Source of the DNA: Rivihabitans pingtungensis
GTDB lineage: Bacteria > Pseudomonadota > Gammaproteobacteria > Burkholderiales > Aquaspirillaceae
Reading direction: 5' to 3'
DNA: 64,000 bases
NCBI RefSeq assembly: GCF_003201855.1
Contig: NZ_QJKI01000003.1
Coordinates: 171,313 to 235,312 of the forward strand
Shown: positions 19,460-27,791 of the stretch, in pieces
Position numbering within the stretch: the stretch's first letter is position 1
Layout of the letters: every line of letters begins with the position of its first letter
Made by a program: the position numbers and the translations under genes
The notes under the pieces: model-generated
Databases searched by the model: none
What the model saw: only the letters and a program-made list of their open reading frames with translations
Told to the model about the DNA's origin: nothing

Positions 19460-22400
19460 AACGACTCAATCTCTCGGAATGGGCGATTCGCCACGCCTCG
19501 CTGGTGCGCTATTTGATGATCATCCTGCTGATTGGCGGGGTGTGGGCGTATGGCAAGCTGGGGCAGAAAGAAGACCCGGAATTCACCTTCAAGGCCATGT
19601 TGGTGCGCGTGGTGTGGCCGGGGGCCAGCACCGACGATATGCAGCTGCAAGTTACCGACCGGGTGGAAAAAAAGCTGATGGAGCACCCCGATCTGGACTT
19701 CGTCAAAAGCTACACCAAGCCGGGCGAGACGGTGCTGATCGTCAACCTGAAAGAAAGCGTGGCCCCCAAAGATGTGGCCAATGCCTGGTATCAGGTGCGC
19801 AAAAAGCTGTCTGATATTCGCCAGCAACTGCCCAGCGACATTCGCGGGCCGTTTTTCAACGACGAATTTGGCGACACTTTTGGCAATATCTACGCCTTTA
19901 CCGGCGACGGGCTGGGCTACGAAGACCTGCGCCGCTATGTGGAATACGTCAAGCGCGAGGCCTTGCGCCTGCCGGACGTGGCCAAGGTGGAAGTGGTGGG
20001 CGAGCAGGACGAAAAACTCTACCTGACGCTGGACACCGCCCGCCTGGCCAGCCTGGGCATGGACGTGCAGCAGCTGTGGCAGGCGTTGGCCGCCCAGAAC
20101 GCCATCACGCCGGCCGGGGCCATCGACACCGCCACCGATCATGTGCCGGTGCGGGTGACCGGCGCCTTGCAAAGCGTGGACGCGCTGCGCAATGCCTTGC
20201 TGTCGGCCAATGGCCGCACCTTCCGCCTGGGCGACGTGGCCGAGGTGCGGCGCGGCTACGCCGAGCCGCTGGGCTTTGCCATGCGCTTTGACGGCAAGCC
20301 GGCGCTGGGCCTGGCCATCAGCATGAAAAAAGGCGGCGACGTGATCAAACTGGGCGACACGCTGAACGCGCTGATGGACAAGGTGCGCAGCGAGCTGCCG
20401 GTGGGGGTGATGATCGACGCAGTGTCTGACCAGCCGCGCGTGGTGAAAAGCTCGGTCAACGAGTTCATGAAGTCGCTGGTGGAAGCGGTGGTCATCGTGC
20501 TGGGGGTGAGCTTTGTCAGCCTGGGCATGCGCACCGGCATCGTGGTGGCGCTGTCGATTCCGCTGGTGCTGGCCATCACTTTCTTGGCCATGTATTTTTT
20601 CAATATCGAGCTGCAACGCATCTCGCTGGGCTCGCTGATCATCGCCCTGGGCTTGCTGGTGGACGACGCCATCATCGCCGTGGAAATGATGGCGCTGAAA
20701 CTGGAACAAGGCTGGAACCGGCTCAACGCCGCCACCTACGCCTACACCAGCACGGCGTTTCCGATGCTGACCGGCACGCTGATCACCGCCGCGACGTTTT
20801 TGCCGGTGGGCTTTGCCAAGTCCAATGCCGGCGAATACACCTTCAGCTTGTTTGCCGTGGTCGGCCTGGCGCTGGTGATTTCCTGGTTTGTCGCCGTGCT
20901 GTTCACCCCGTTCATCGGCCACTGGCTGCTGCCTGAGCACCAGCCCAACACCGAGCACGGCGCGCATGGCGATGTGTACGACAAGCCGTTTTATGTGCGC
21001 TTTCGCCGGCTGGTGGAATGGTGCCTGGACCACCGCAAGACCGTGCTGACCGCTACGCTGACCGCGTTTGTGCTGTCGCTGGTGTGCTTCAAGCTGTTTG
21101 TGCAGCAGCAGTTCTTCCCGGCCTCCAGCCGGGTGGAGTTGTTGGTGGATTTCTGGCTGCCGCAAAGCGCCAGTTATCAGGCCACCGAAACCGAGGTCAA
21201 ACGGCTGGAAACCCTGCTGAAGAACGACGAACGGATTGTCTCCATCACCAGCTATGTCGGCGGCGGCTCGCCGCGCTTTTACCTGCCGCTGGACCAGCAG
21301 CAACAGCACCTGAACTACGCGCAGATGATGATCATGACCCGCGACGAGCAGGTGCGCGACGAGGTGAAACACAAAATCGCCGAGCTGTTCGACCAGGGCT
21401 TTCCGGCGGTGCGCGGCCGGGTGATCCGCCTGGAAAACGGCCCGCCGGTGGGCTATCCGGTGCAGTTCCGCCTGCTGGGCCCCGACCCTGGCCAGCTGCG
21501 CGCCATCGGCCAGCGCATGGAGGCCATGCTGCGTGAACACCCGGCCACCCGCCAGGTGAACAACGACTGGGGCGAGCAATTGCGGGTGATGCGCGTCACG
21601 GTGGATCAAGACAAAGCCCGCGCGCTGGGCGTGTCCAGCCAGTCGCTGGCGCGCCAGCTGCAAATGCTGCTGTCCGGGTCGGTGGTCACCGAATACCGCG
21701 ACGCCGATCGCACGCTGGAAGTGGTGGCCCGGCTGGGTGCCGACGAGCGCGCCAGCCTGGAGCGGCTGCCCAATCTGATGATCCAGACCGCGTCCGGGCG
21801 CTTTGTGCCGGTGGCGCAGCTGGCGGGGGTGGAATACAAGCCCGAAGAAAGCATCGTCTGGCGGCGCAACCGCCTGCCCACGCTGACCGTGCGCGCCGAT
21901 GTGGCCGACGGCGTGCAGGCGGCCGATGTGTCGATTGCCCTGTGGCCCAAGATGCAAGCGCTGGAAAAAACCCTGCCGCCGGGCTATCACATCGAGCTGG
22001 GCGGCTCGCTGGAATCCAGCAAAAAATCGCAGGACGCCATCGGCGCCGTGCAACCCTTGATGCTGGTGGTGGTGATTTCGCTGCTGATGTTCCAGCTGCA
22101 CAGCTTCCAGCGCACCTTGCTGGTGCTGCTGACCGCGCCGCTGGGCATGATCGGGGTGACGCTGACGCTGATTCTGTTTGCCGCGCCGTTTGGCTTTGTC
22201 GCCATGCTCGGGGTGATTGCCCTGGCCGGGATGATCATGCGCAACTCGGTGATTCTGGTGGACCAGATCGAACACGATATCCGCGAAGGCATCGACCGCT
22301 GGGAGGCGGTGGTTGGCTCCACCGTGCGCCGTTTCCGCCCGATCATGCTCACGGCCGCAGCGGCGATTCTGGCGATGATCCCGCTGACCCGCAGCACATT

Positions 22401-22515
22401 CTGGGGGCCGATGGCGGTGGCCATCATGGGTGGGCTGCTGGTCGCCACCGTGCTGACGCTGCTATTCTTGCCGGCGTTGTACGCGGCCTGGTTTAAAGTC
22501 AAACGCCCAGCCTGA
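19456..22515 (+). CDS. RND efflux pump permease (AcrB/HAE-1-like)
   Basis: The 1019-residue protein has the RND layout: an N-terminal membrane helix (about 15-35), a large periplasmic loop, helices 2-6 with the proton-relay block LGLLVDDAIIAVEMMALKLEQG, a second loop, and helices 8-12 with AGMIMRNSVILVDQIEHDI. This second block matches multidrug (HAE-1) rather than heavy-metal pumps. It is translationally coupled to the adaptor and followed, 54 bp later, by a TolC-type gene. This makes a complete tripartite system driven by the proton gradient. Confidence 0.94.
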   Translation: MKRLNLSEWAIRHASLVRYLMIILLIGGVWAYGKLGQKEDPEFTFKAMLVRVVWPGASTDDMQLQVTDRVEKKLMEHPDLDFVKSYTKPGETVLIVNLKESVAPKDVANAWYQVRKKLSDIRQQLPSDIRGPFFNDEFGDTFGNIYAFTGDGLGYEDLRRYVEYVKREALRLPDVAKVEVVGEQDEKLYLTLDTARLASLGMDVQQLWQALAAQNAITPAGAIDTATDHVPVRVTGALQSVDALRNALLSANGRTFRLGDVAEVRRGYAEPLGFAMRFDGKPALGLAISMKKGGDVIKLGDTLNALMDKVRSELPVGVMIDAVSDQPRVVKSSVNEFMKSLVEAVVIVLGVSFVSLGMRTGIVVALSIPLVLAITFLAMYFFNIELQRISLGSLIIALGLLVDDAIIAVEMMALKLEQGWNRLNAATYAYTSTAFPMLTGTLITAATFLPVGFAKSNAGEYTFSLFAVVGLALVISWFVAVLFTPFIGHWLLPEHQPNTEHGAHGDVYDKPFYVRFRRLVEWCLDHRKTVLTATLTAFVLSLVCFKLFVQQQFFPASSRVELLVDFWLPQSASYQATETEVKRLETLLKNDERIVSITSYVGGGSPRFYLPLDQQQQHLNYAQMMIMTRDEQVRDEVKHKIAELFDQGFPAVRGRVIRLENGPPVGYPVQFRLLGPDPGQLRAIGQRMEAMLREHPATRQVNNDWGEQLRVMRVTVDQDKARALGVSSQSLARQLQMLLSGSVVTEYRDADRTLEVVARLGADERASLERLPNLMIQTASGRFVPVAQLAGVEYKPEESIVWRRNRLPTLTVRADVADGVQAADVSIALWPKMQALEKTLPPGYHIELGGSLESSKKSQDAIGAVQPLMLVVVISLLMFQLHSFQRTLLVLLTAPLGMIGVTLTLILFAAPFGFVAMLGVIALAGMIMRNSVILVDQIEHDIREGIDRWEAVVGSTVRRFRPIMLTAAAAILAMIPLTRSTFWGPMAVAIMGGLLVATVLTLLFLPALYAAWFKVKRPA

Positions 22516-22569
22516 CCTGACGCGGCCCGGCGCGCGCCGGGCCCCTCACACTTCGGAAAGACATCCATC

Positions 22570-23922
22570 ATGTGGACATGGAAACACCACGCGCTGGCCC
22601 TCGCCCTGGCCGGCGCCAGCGCCGGCGCCCAGGCGCTGGACCTGATCGACGTCTGGCAGGCGGCGCGCGAACACGACGCCGCCTACGCCTCGGCGCGCGC
22701 CAGCTGGGAAGCCGGCCAGGAAAAAACCATCCAGGGCCGCGCGCCCTTGCTGCCGCAGCTGAACGCCAGCGGCGACTACACCCGCAACAAGGCCGAACGC
22801 CCGGCCGGCATCGGCCGCTACCGCAGCGCCAGCGCCGGCCTGCAACTGACGCAAACCCTGTTTGACTGGTCGCGCTTTGCCGCGCTGGAACAAGGCCGCC
22901 AGGCCACGCTGATTGCCGATGATCAGTTCAAAAACGCCGAACAAGAGCTGATCCTGCGCACCGCGCAGGCGTATTTTGACGTGCTGCTGGCCGAAGACAC
23001 GCTGGAATTCACCCGCGCCGCCAAAGACGCCTACGCCAAGCAACTTGAGCAAGCCAAAAAATCGTTTGATGTCGGCAGCGCCACCATCACCGACACCTAC
23101 GAAGCCCAGGCCAGCTATGACTCCGCCGTGGCCAGCGAGCTGGCCGCGCTCAACGACCTGGAAGTCAAACGCAACAAGCTGGCGCTGCAAACCGGCGTCA
23201 GCGCCAACCGGCTGGACCCGCTGAAAGCCAAAGTGCCGCTGGAGCTGCCCAGCCCGGACAGCGCCGACAGCTGGGTGCGCCAGGCCGAAGACGGCAGCTA
23301 TGCGCTGGCCATCCGCCGCAAGCAATTGATTGTCGCCGGCAAACAAGTGGACATCAGCCGCAGCGGCCACCTGCCCACCGTCAGCCTGGTGGCCGGCTAC
23401 AACGACCGCACCAGCACTCAGCTGGCCAGCGTGGACACGCGCGGCGGCTCGGTCGGCGTGCAAATCACCCTGCCGATTTTCAGCGGCGGCCTGGCGCAAT
23501 CCAAGGTGCGCGAAGCCCGCGCGCTGGAAGAACAAGCCCGCCAGGATCTGGAAGACGCCCGCCGCCAGGTGGAACAAGCCACCCGCACCGCCTATCTGGG
23601 CGTGACCAGCGGCGCGGCGCAAGTCACCGCCCGCGAGCAAGTGCTGGCCTCCAGCAAAAGCCAGCTGGACGCCACCCGCCTGGGCCGGGAAGTGGGCGTG
23701 CGCACCAGCGTGGACTTGCTCAACGCCGAGCGCAAGGTGTACGAATCCCGCCGCGACCTGGCGCAAGCGCGCTACCAATACCTGATGGCCCGCCTGCAAC
23801 TGGCCGCCGCCGTCGGCCAGCTGGACCGCAAGGTGCTGGAAGGCGTCAACCAGCTGCTGCAAGCGCGCCAGAGCACGGCGCTGGCCAGCGCCCAGCCCAA
23901 GCCCAAGCCAGGCAAGCAATAA
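22570..23922 (+). CDS. TolC-family outer-membrane efflux channel
   Basis: The 450-residue protein has a signal peptide (about residues 1-22, ending GAQA-LD). The duplicated TolC architecture is visible: first repeat with RAPLLPQLNASGDYTR and TLFDWSRFAALEQ, and second repeat with SRSGHLPTVSLVAGYND and ITLPIFSGGLAQSKVREA. The coiled-coil regions are rich in Ala, Glu and Arg. As the third gene of the efflux operon it should provide the outer-membrane exit duct for the RND pump. The stop codon lies at the edge of a palindromic repeat. Confidence 0.94.
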   Translation: MWTWKHHALALALAGASAGAQALDLIDVWQAAREHDAAYASARASWEAGQEKTIQGRAPLLPQLNASGDYTRNKAERPAGIGRYRSASAGLQLTQTLFDWSRFAALEQGRQATLIADDQFKNAEQELILRTAQAYFDVLLAEDTLEFTRAAKDAYAKQLEQAKKSFDVGSATITDTYEAQASYDSAVASELAALNDLEVKRNKLALQTGVSANRLDPLKAKVPLELPSPDSADSWVRQAEDGSYALAIRRKQLIVAGKQVDISRSGHLPTVSLVAGYNDRTSTQLASVDTRGGSVGVQITLPIFSGGLAQSKVREARALEEQARQDLEDARRQVEQATRTAYLGVTSGAAQVTAREQVLASSKSQLDATRLGREVGVRTSVDLLNAERKVYESRRDLAQARYQYLMARLQLAAAVGQLDRKVLEGVNQLLQARQSTALASAQPKPKPGKQ

Positions 23923-24010
23923 GCGCCGCCCACAAAACCCTCCTGGCGTCGTTGCCCGACTTTGCCGTACTTGTTGGCGCACTGCGCTGGGTGTTGTGAG
24001 CGACGCTAAG
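23920..24010 (+). repeat. Dispersed palindromic repeat, copy 6
   Basis: It begins at the TolC-type gene stop (TAAGCGCCGCCCACAAAACCC), contains CTCCTGGCGTCGTTGCCCGAC, and ends GGGTGTTGTGAGCGACGCTAAGCG. It is close to the apparent consensus of the family. Confidence 0.85.
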
Positions 24011-24116
24011 CGGCTCCCCGCGCGTCAAGTCCCGACGCGCGGAACCACCGCCTCCCACTCTCACGGCCCCAATCCGGTGACGCTTGCGTCATCCCCACCT
24101 GTTGACGGAGTGCGCC

Positions 24117-24512
24117 ATGCAATTCGGCTACACCATCCTGTATGTGCCCGACGTGCCGGCCAGCCTGGCTTTCTATCAAGCCGCCTTTGGCCTGAACACC
24201 CGCTTTCTGCACGATAGCGGCGACTTTGCCGAGCTGGACACCGGCGCCACCGCGCTGGCGTTTTGCTCGCACGCGCTGCTGCACGCCATGGGCAAGTCGC
24301 CGCGCGCGCCGCAGGCCGACCACCCCAGCTTTGAAATCGCCCTGGTCACCGACGACGTGCCCGCCGCTGTCGCCCGCGCCCAAGCCGCTGGCGCGCAGCT
24401 GGTGCAAGCGCCGACGGACATGCCCTGGGGGCAGACCATCGCCTACGTCAGCGACCTGAATGGCTTTCTGGTGGAGCTGTGTACGCCGGTGAGCCCACCG
24501 ACGTCGGCGTGA
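24117..24512 (+). CDS. VOC-family (glyoxalase/bleomycin resistance-like) protein
   Basis: The 131-residue product is a single VOC domain with paired beta-alpha-beta-beta-beta units: YTILYVPDVPASLAFYQAAFGL in the first half and ALVTDDVPAAVARAQAAGAQLVQAPTDMPWGQTIAYVSDLNGFLVELC in the second. The final Glu (VEL) is the usual metal ligand, but the first-half His is not evident. Substrate and reaction are therefore not predictable. A GACGGAG ribosome-binding site fixes the start at 24117. It stands alone between the efflux operon and ridA. Confidence 0.82.
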   Translation: MQFGYTILYVPDVPASLAFYQAAFGLNTRFLHDSGDFAELDTGATALAFCSHALLHAMGKSPRAPQADHPSFEIALVTDDVPAAVARAQAAGAQLVQAPTDMPWGQTIAYVSDLNGFLVELCTPVSPPTSA

Positions 24513-24740
24513 GCGGGTGAAAGAATGGGGGTAGGCAGTTGCGACCTGATCTGACCGTCTCCGCGCCCACCGCACCGAATGACCAGATCACCTCTGCCCC
24601 CACGCATCCACGCCAGCCACAGAGCATTCCACTGCCCACCCCCGCTTTTAACCCGAACTTCCCCGCCCGGCTGGCCGTATACTGCCGGTTTGGCGGTCAG
24701 CTGTGCTGACTGGTTTCTTGCTGACTTTTCTGGAGCTTTC

Positions 24741-25115
24741 ATGAACATCATTCAAACCCCCGACGCCCCGCAAGCCATTGGCCCCTACGCCCAAGCCGTG
24801 GCGGTGGACGGCTGGTTGTTCACCTCGGGCCAGATTCCGCTGAACGCCGCTGGCGAGCTGGTGGAAGGCGATGTCACCGTGCAGACCACCCAGGTGCTGG
24901 ACAATCTGCACGCCGTGCTGACCGCCGCTGGCGGCGGTTTTGACAAGGTGGTGAAAACCACCGTGTTCCTGGCCGATATGAACGACTTTGCCGCGATGAA
25001 CGCCGTCTACGCCGCCCGTTTTGGCAGCCACACCCCGGCCCGCTCCACCGTGCAAGTGGCGCGTTTGCCGCGTGATGTGAAGGTAGAAATCGAAGTCGTC
25101 GCCCGCCTGGCTTAA
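24741..25115 (+). CDS. ridA: RidA-family 2-iminobutanoate/2-iminopropanoate deaminase
   Basis: RidA hydrolyses reactive enamine/imine intermediates formed by PLP enzymes such as threonine dehydratase. The 124-residue protein fits the family length. It shows PQAIGPYAQAV near the N terminus, LFTSGQIPLN, and the C-terminal block ARSTVQVARLPRDVKVEIEVVA, where the Arg binds the substrate carboxylate. GGAG precedes the ATG at 24741. The esterase gene starts three bases after its stop, which implies cotranscription. Confidence 0.94.
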   Translation: MNIIQTPDAPQAIGPYAQAVAVDGWLFTSGQIPLNAAGELVEGDVTVQTTQVLDNLHAVLTAAGGGFDKVVKTTVFLADMNDFAAMNAVYAARFGSHTPARSTVQVARLPRDVKVEIEVVARLA

Positions 25116-25118
25116 GCC

Positions 25119-26018
25119 ATGTTGCGCCGGGCCCGCTGGGGATGGCTGACGCTGGCGCTGCTGGCGGCATGGCCGGCCGCCGCCGGGCCATTGGCTGAGC
25201 GCTTGCGCGAGCGCTGGCAAGCCGGCCAGGCCGAGGCGCGCGCCGCTGGCTTGCCCGACGGCGTGCGCATGCTGTCGGCGCTGCGCTACGGCGACGACCC
25301 GGCCGAAACGCTGGATGCCTATCTGCCAGCGCAGCCGCAGCACGCGCCGCTAGTGTTGATGGTGCATGGCGGCGCCTGGCGGCTGGGCGACAAGGGCGCG
25401 TCGGCGGTGTTTTTGCACAAAGTGCAGCGCTGGGCGCCGCAAGGCGTGATTGTGCTGTCGGTGAACTACCCGCTGCTGCCGCACGCCACGCCGCCCCAGC
25501 AGGCGCAATCGCTGGCGCGCGCGCTGGCCTTTGCCCAGCATCAGGCGCCGCGCTGGGGCGGCGACCCTGCCCGCCTGGTGCTGATGGGCCACTCTGCCGG
25601 CGCGCATCTGATTGCCCTGCTCAATGCCGACGCCAGCCTGGCCCACCAAGCCGGCGCGCAAGCCTGGCGCGGCGCAGTGGCCTTGGACAGCGCCGCGCTG
25701 GACGTGCCAGCCATCATGCAGCACCCGCATCCGCGCTTTTACGACGACGCCTTTGGCGCGCAGCCGGCCGACTGGCGCGCGCTGTCGCCGCTGCACCAGC
25801 AAACCGCTGCCACCCCGCCGATTCTGCTGGTGTGCTCCAGCCGCCGCGCCGACGCCTGCGCCCAGGCGCACGCCTACGCTGACGCCGCCCACGCCTTGGG
25901 CGCCCGCGCGCAGGTGCTGCCGCAGGATTTGTCACACCAGGAGATCAACGCCCAGTTGGGTTTGGATAATGCCTATACCCGGCAGGTGGAGGCGTTTTTG
26001 CGCGACATCAGCCGCTGA
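25119..26018 (+). CDS. Exported alpha/beta hydrolase (BD-FAE/lipase-like)
   Basis: The 299-residue protein starts with a signal peptide (residues about 1-23, ending AAAG). It has the HGG oxyanion motif of the hormone-sensitive-lipase and BD-FAE type (VMVHGGAWRLGDK) and the nucleophile elbow LMGHSAGAH. A catalytic Asp and His may come from the C-terminal RRADACAQ and LSHQEINAQ segments. It is likely a periplasmic carboxylesterase of unknown substrate. It follows ridA closely. Confidence 0.8.
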   Translation: MLRRARWGWLTLALLAAWPAAAGPLAERLRERWQAGQAEARAAGLPDGVRMLSALRYGDDPAETLDAYLPAQPQHAPLVLMVHGGAWRLGDKGASAVFLHKVQRWAPQGVIVLSVNYPLLPHATPPQQAQSLARALAFAQHQAPRWGGDPARLVLMGHSAGAHLIALLNADASLAHQAGAQAWRGAVALDSAALDVPAIMQHPHPRFYDDAFGAQPADWRALSPLHQQTAATPPILLVCSSRRADACAQAHAYADAAHALGARAQVLPQDLSHQEINAQLGLDNAYTRQVEAFLRDISR

Positions 26019-26061
26019 ACACCCTCTAGGGGCAGGGTACGCGGCCCCTTACCATCTTTAT

Positions 26062-27315
26062 TCAATGCGCCGTCGGATCGTGCCGGTCAATCGCCTGGCG
26101 CAAAGCCCGGCGGCGGCTGAGCAAGAACAGCACAAAGCCCAGCAGCAGCACGCCTTCCAGCGCCAGCGTCCACCCAGCGCCCAGCACAGTGGCCAGCAGG
26201 CCGGCCAGCAAGCCACCCAGGGCGTCAAAGCCAAAGCGCGCCGAGGTGAAAAACGACACCACCCGGCCGCGCAGCCGGTCGGGGGCGGTGGATTGCAGCA
26301 GCATATTGATGCCGACATTGCTCACCGAAATGCCAAAGCCCAGCGCCGCCATCGCCGCCAGCGCCAGCGGCAGCCAGGCGGTGAGCCCAAACACCAACAG
26401 CGCCAGCGCGCTGAGCGCCGCGCCGAAGATGATGCTGCGCACCAGGCCGGGCATGGATTGGCGGGTGGCCAGATACAGCGTGGACACAAACGCCCCGCAG
26501 CCCGCTGCGCCCCACAGCCAGCCCAGCGTGCGCGCATCGCCGGCAAACACATCGCGGGCAAACACCGGCAGCAGCACAACGTAGGCCGAGGCGGTGAGGT
26601 TGAGCGCAATCAGGGTAAAGATCAGCAGCCGCACCAGCCAGGTGTGCCAGGCGTAGCTGACCCCTTCACGAAACACATCGCCCATCGAGCCCTGCGCCTT
26701 GGGCGGCGCCGGCATGCGGATGCTGGCCACGGCGATGATCAGCGCCAGAAAAGTCAGCGCGTTCAGCGCAAAGCACGCCGCTTCGGACAAGGCCGCCAGC
26801 AGCGCGCCGGCAATCGGCGGGCCGATAAAGCGGCCGCTATTGAACAGCATGGCGTTCAGCGCCAGCGCATTGGGTAAATCTTCACGCCGGCCAACAAAAC
26901 TGCCAATCAGCGATTGTCGCAATGGCGTGTCAAAGCTATTGAGCACGCCCAGCAGGCCAGACATCGCCACCAGCAGCCACGGGCTGACCCAGCCCAGCCA
27001 GGTCAACGCCGCCAGCGCCAGCGCCTGCACGGTGAGCAAGGCCTGCACCCACAACAGCGCGCGGCGCTTGTCGTGCTTGTCCACCCACGCCCCGGCAAAC
27101 GGCCCCACCAGCAACTGCGGAATCAGCGCGGCAAACGCAGTCACCCCCAGCAAGGCCGCCGAGCCGGTGAGCCGATACACCAGCCAGGCCATCGCCACCT
27201 GCTGAATCCACGAACCGAGGATGGACACCGCCTGACCAGCGAAATAACGGCGAAAATGCGCATGGCCCAGCGCGCGAATCGGCGCGGGCCAGGGGCGGGG
27301 AGCGGCAGCGGTCAT
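26062..27315 (-). CDS. MFS transporter (EntS-like exporter family)
   Basis: The 417-residue protein has about twelve hydrophobic segments and the DHA3/EntS-type start FRRYFAGQAVSILGSWIQQVAMAWLVYRLTGSAALLG. A DKHDKRRALLW loop between helices 2 and 3 matches the MFS A-motif. Members of this group export siderophores and small drugs; no partner gene tells which. It converges with the esterase gene across 43 bp. Confidence 0.85.
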   Translation of the reverse strand: MTAAAPRPWPAPIRALGHAHFRRYFAGQAVSILGSWIQQVAMAWLVYRLTGSAALLGVTAFAALIPQLLVGPFAGAWVDKHDKRRALLWVQALLTVQALALAALTWLGWVSPWLLVAMSGLLGVLNSFDTPLRQSLIGSFVGRREDLPNALALNAMLFNSGRFIGPPIAGALLAALSEAACFALNALTFLALIIAVASIRMPAPPKAQGSMGDVFREGVSYAWHTWLVRLLIFTLIALNLTASAYVVLLPVFARDVFAGDARTLGWLWGAAGCGAFVSTLYLATRQSMPGLVRSIIFGAALSALALLVFGLTAWLPLALAAMAALGFGISVSNVGINMLLQSTAPDRLRGRVVSFFTSARFGFDALGGLLAGLLATVLGAGWTLALEGVLLLGFVLFLLSRRRALRQAIDRHDPTAH

Positions 27316-27511
27316 GGGGGGAACAGGGCGGTTGTCAGCAAGGCGTTAGCATAGCAGCCAGCTCACTGCGCATGGCGGTTGTAACACCAAGAAAAATGCG
27401 CTTGGTCGTGTGGCACCACCGCCTGATAGACGAGGTGCGTGGCGGTGCGTTTGCCCAGGATCGCCATGCCGAGTTGACTGAACGCCCCCGGGCAATCCTG
27501 GCGCGCTTGCG

Positions 27512-27791
27512 CTAGCGCCACACCAGGCCACAGGCGAAATACCCCACCGAGCCCAAGGCGGAGGCGCCAATCAGCCCGCTGCGGGTGAACAGCGCAGGGT
27601 CAGCCCAAGGGCCGCTGGCCACGGCGCCGCCTGCCACTCGGTCCAGACGATATACAGCAGGAAATTCAGAAACACCGCACTGGGCAATACTCGCTCCAGC
27701 AAGCCACGCGTGGAGGCATTCAGCCGCAGCGGCGCAAATACAGGCAGGATGCGCACCAGCACGCCAGACGGGGTTTTTGAACGGCTTTCAT
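27512..27791 (-). pseudogene. AzlD-like branched-chain amino acid exporter subunit, decayed
   Basis: The minus strand just after the oxidoreductase gene (ATGA overlap at 27788-27791) encodes pieces of an AzlD-like membrane protein in three reading frames. MKAVQKPRLAC is in one frame. VRILPVFAPLRLNASTRGLL and the following LPSAVFLNFLLYIVWTEWQ are in a second. LFTRSGLIGASALGSVGYF is in a third, ending at 27512. Joined, the second and third pieces give the normal AzlD order with TR-LP and the LTRS-like segment. Two frameshifts, the missing N-terminal helix and the absence of azlC indicate a dead gene; sequencing error is the alternative. Confidence 0.55.

Noticed and set aside
19249..22275. A 1008-residue minus-strand open frame opposite the RND pump
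   Set aside because: It is His/Gln-rich and low in complexity, as expected for the antisense of a membrane-protein gene.
27400..27511. A possible further copy of the dispersed repeat
   Set aside because: Only fragments such as CCCAGGATCGCC are shared; the arms do not pair.
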